From the NCBI GenBank assembly GCA_948663505.1, contig CAPNAQ010000035.1, forward strand, positions 1 to 13,824: DNA of 13,824 bases. The letters run 5' to 3'. The translations under genes and the position numbers were made by a program. Positions 13,504 to 13,824 of this stretch are shown piece by piece (the first letter of the stretch is position 1; each line of letters opens with the position of its first letter). Below the pieces are notes generated by a model. It saw nothing but the letters and a program-made list of their open reading frames with translations. It made no database searches and was not told the DNA's origin. Source of the stretch: an uncultured Clostridia bacterium. GTDB taxonomy: Bacteria > Bacillota > Clostridia > TANB77 > CAG-508.

Positions 13504-13824
13504 ATATATTCCTCCTTCTTAATGAATTTATTAGAAAATCTCTAACTTTTAACATCTATATTATTGGGAATTACTTTTTATACCTTATCTTTATAAACAT
13601 TTGATATTAATTTGATGTGTATTTTATTTTTAATATTAACACATTTGATATATTAATGATAAATTAATATAATTTCTCCTATCATAAAAAATATAAACCA
13701 AAATAAATCAATATAATAATCTCTTTGTAATATACAATCATATGGATTTTTTGTATTATAAAAAATTTTAAATTTTTTATAACGGATATTCATCCGTGTT
13801 TACGATCATTGCGTTTTAAGGGAT
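13504..13824. other. Gene-free region upstream of the DUF368 gene
   Basis: No reading frame with a ribosome binding site is visible to the window end. It contains an 11-nt direct repeat ACATTTGATAT (13597-13607 and 13641-13651), a perfect 13-bp inverted repeat with a one-base centre (13756-13782) and, overlapping its last base, a 6-bp hairpin ACGGAT/ATCCGT (13782-13797). The promoter of the DUF368 gene must lie in the first part, but I find no convincing pair of boxes. Confidence 0.5.

Overview
The window is very AT-rich DNA whose genes use strong AGGAGG-type ribosome binding sites and ATG, TTG and GTG starts. It carries WhiA, PrmC, HemW, RlmN and a DUF368 protein. Together this points to a low-GC Bacillota, most likely a clostridial, gut-type lineage; I cannot name a species.

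Layout. Bases 1-345: a terminator from an upstream gene, a near-consensus promoter, then tRNA-His(GTG) and tRNA-Gln(TTG), both with encoded CCA. Bases ~350-7,900: a decaying integrative mobilizable element. From the left it has a tyrosine integrase broken by a one-base deletion, an excisionase-like protein, a sigma-like HTH protein, a 5'-truncated DUF6076 remnant, a 43-residue protein, a cargo cassette, a C-terminally truncated MobV relaxase with all its catalytic residues, and about 1 kb of gene-free DNA packed with inverted repeats. The cargo is a frameshifted MFS transporter, an internally deleted HAD nucleotidase and an intact MFS transporter behind their own promoter. Bases 7,962-13,503: ordinary chromosomal genes, all on the minus strand: rlmN, an 82-residue unknown, hemW, whiA, prmC and a DUF368 (PopT-type) transporter. 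The last 321 bases hold no gene.

How it fits together. The integrase, excisionase and HTH genes form a recombination and regulation module like those of Tn916-type and related elements. The relaxase plus the repeat-rich DNA upstream of it would be the mobilization module, using a helper element's conjugation machinery. Four element genes are broken or truncated, so the element is probably stranded; the last MFS gene is the only intact cargo gene. The chromosomal genes concern RNA modification (rlmN), release-factor methylation (prmC), cell division or sporulation control (whiA), heme delivery (hemW) and lipid-carrier recycling (DUF368).

The most interesting feature is the stretch at about 7,001-7,373, directly upstream of the relaxase gene. 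It folds almost continuously into hairpins. Every A-C mismatch I found in its helices on the plus strand becomes a G-U pair on the minus strand, which is the sense strand of the relaxase gene. This suggests either a structured RNA leader or a single-stranded DNA signal (oriT or single-strand origin). No search or folding program was run; all structures were found by eye.
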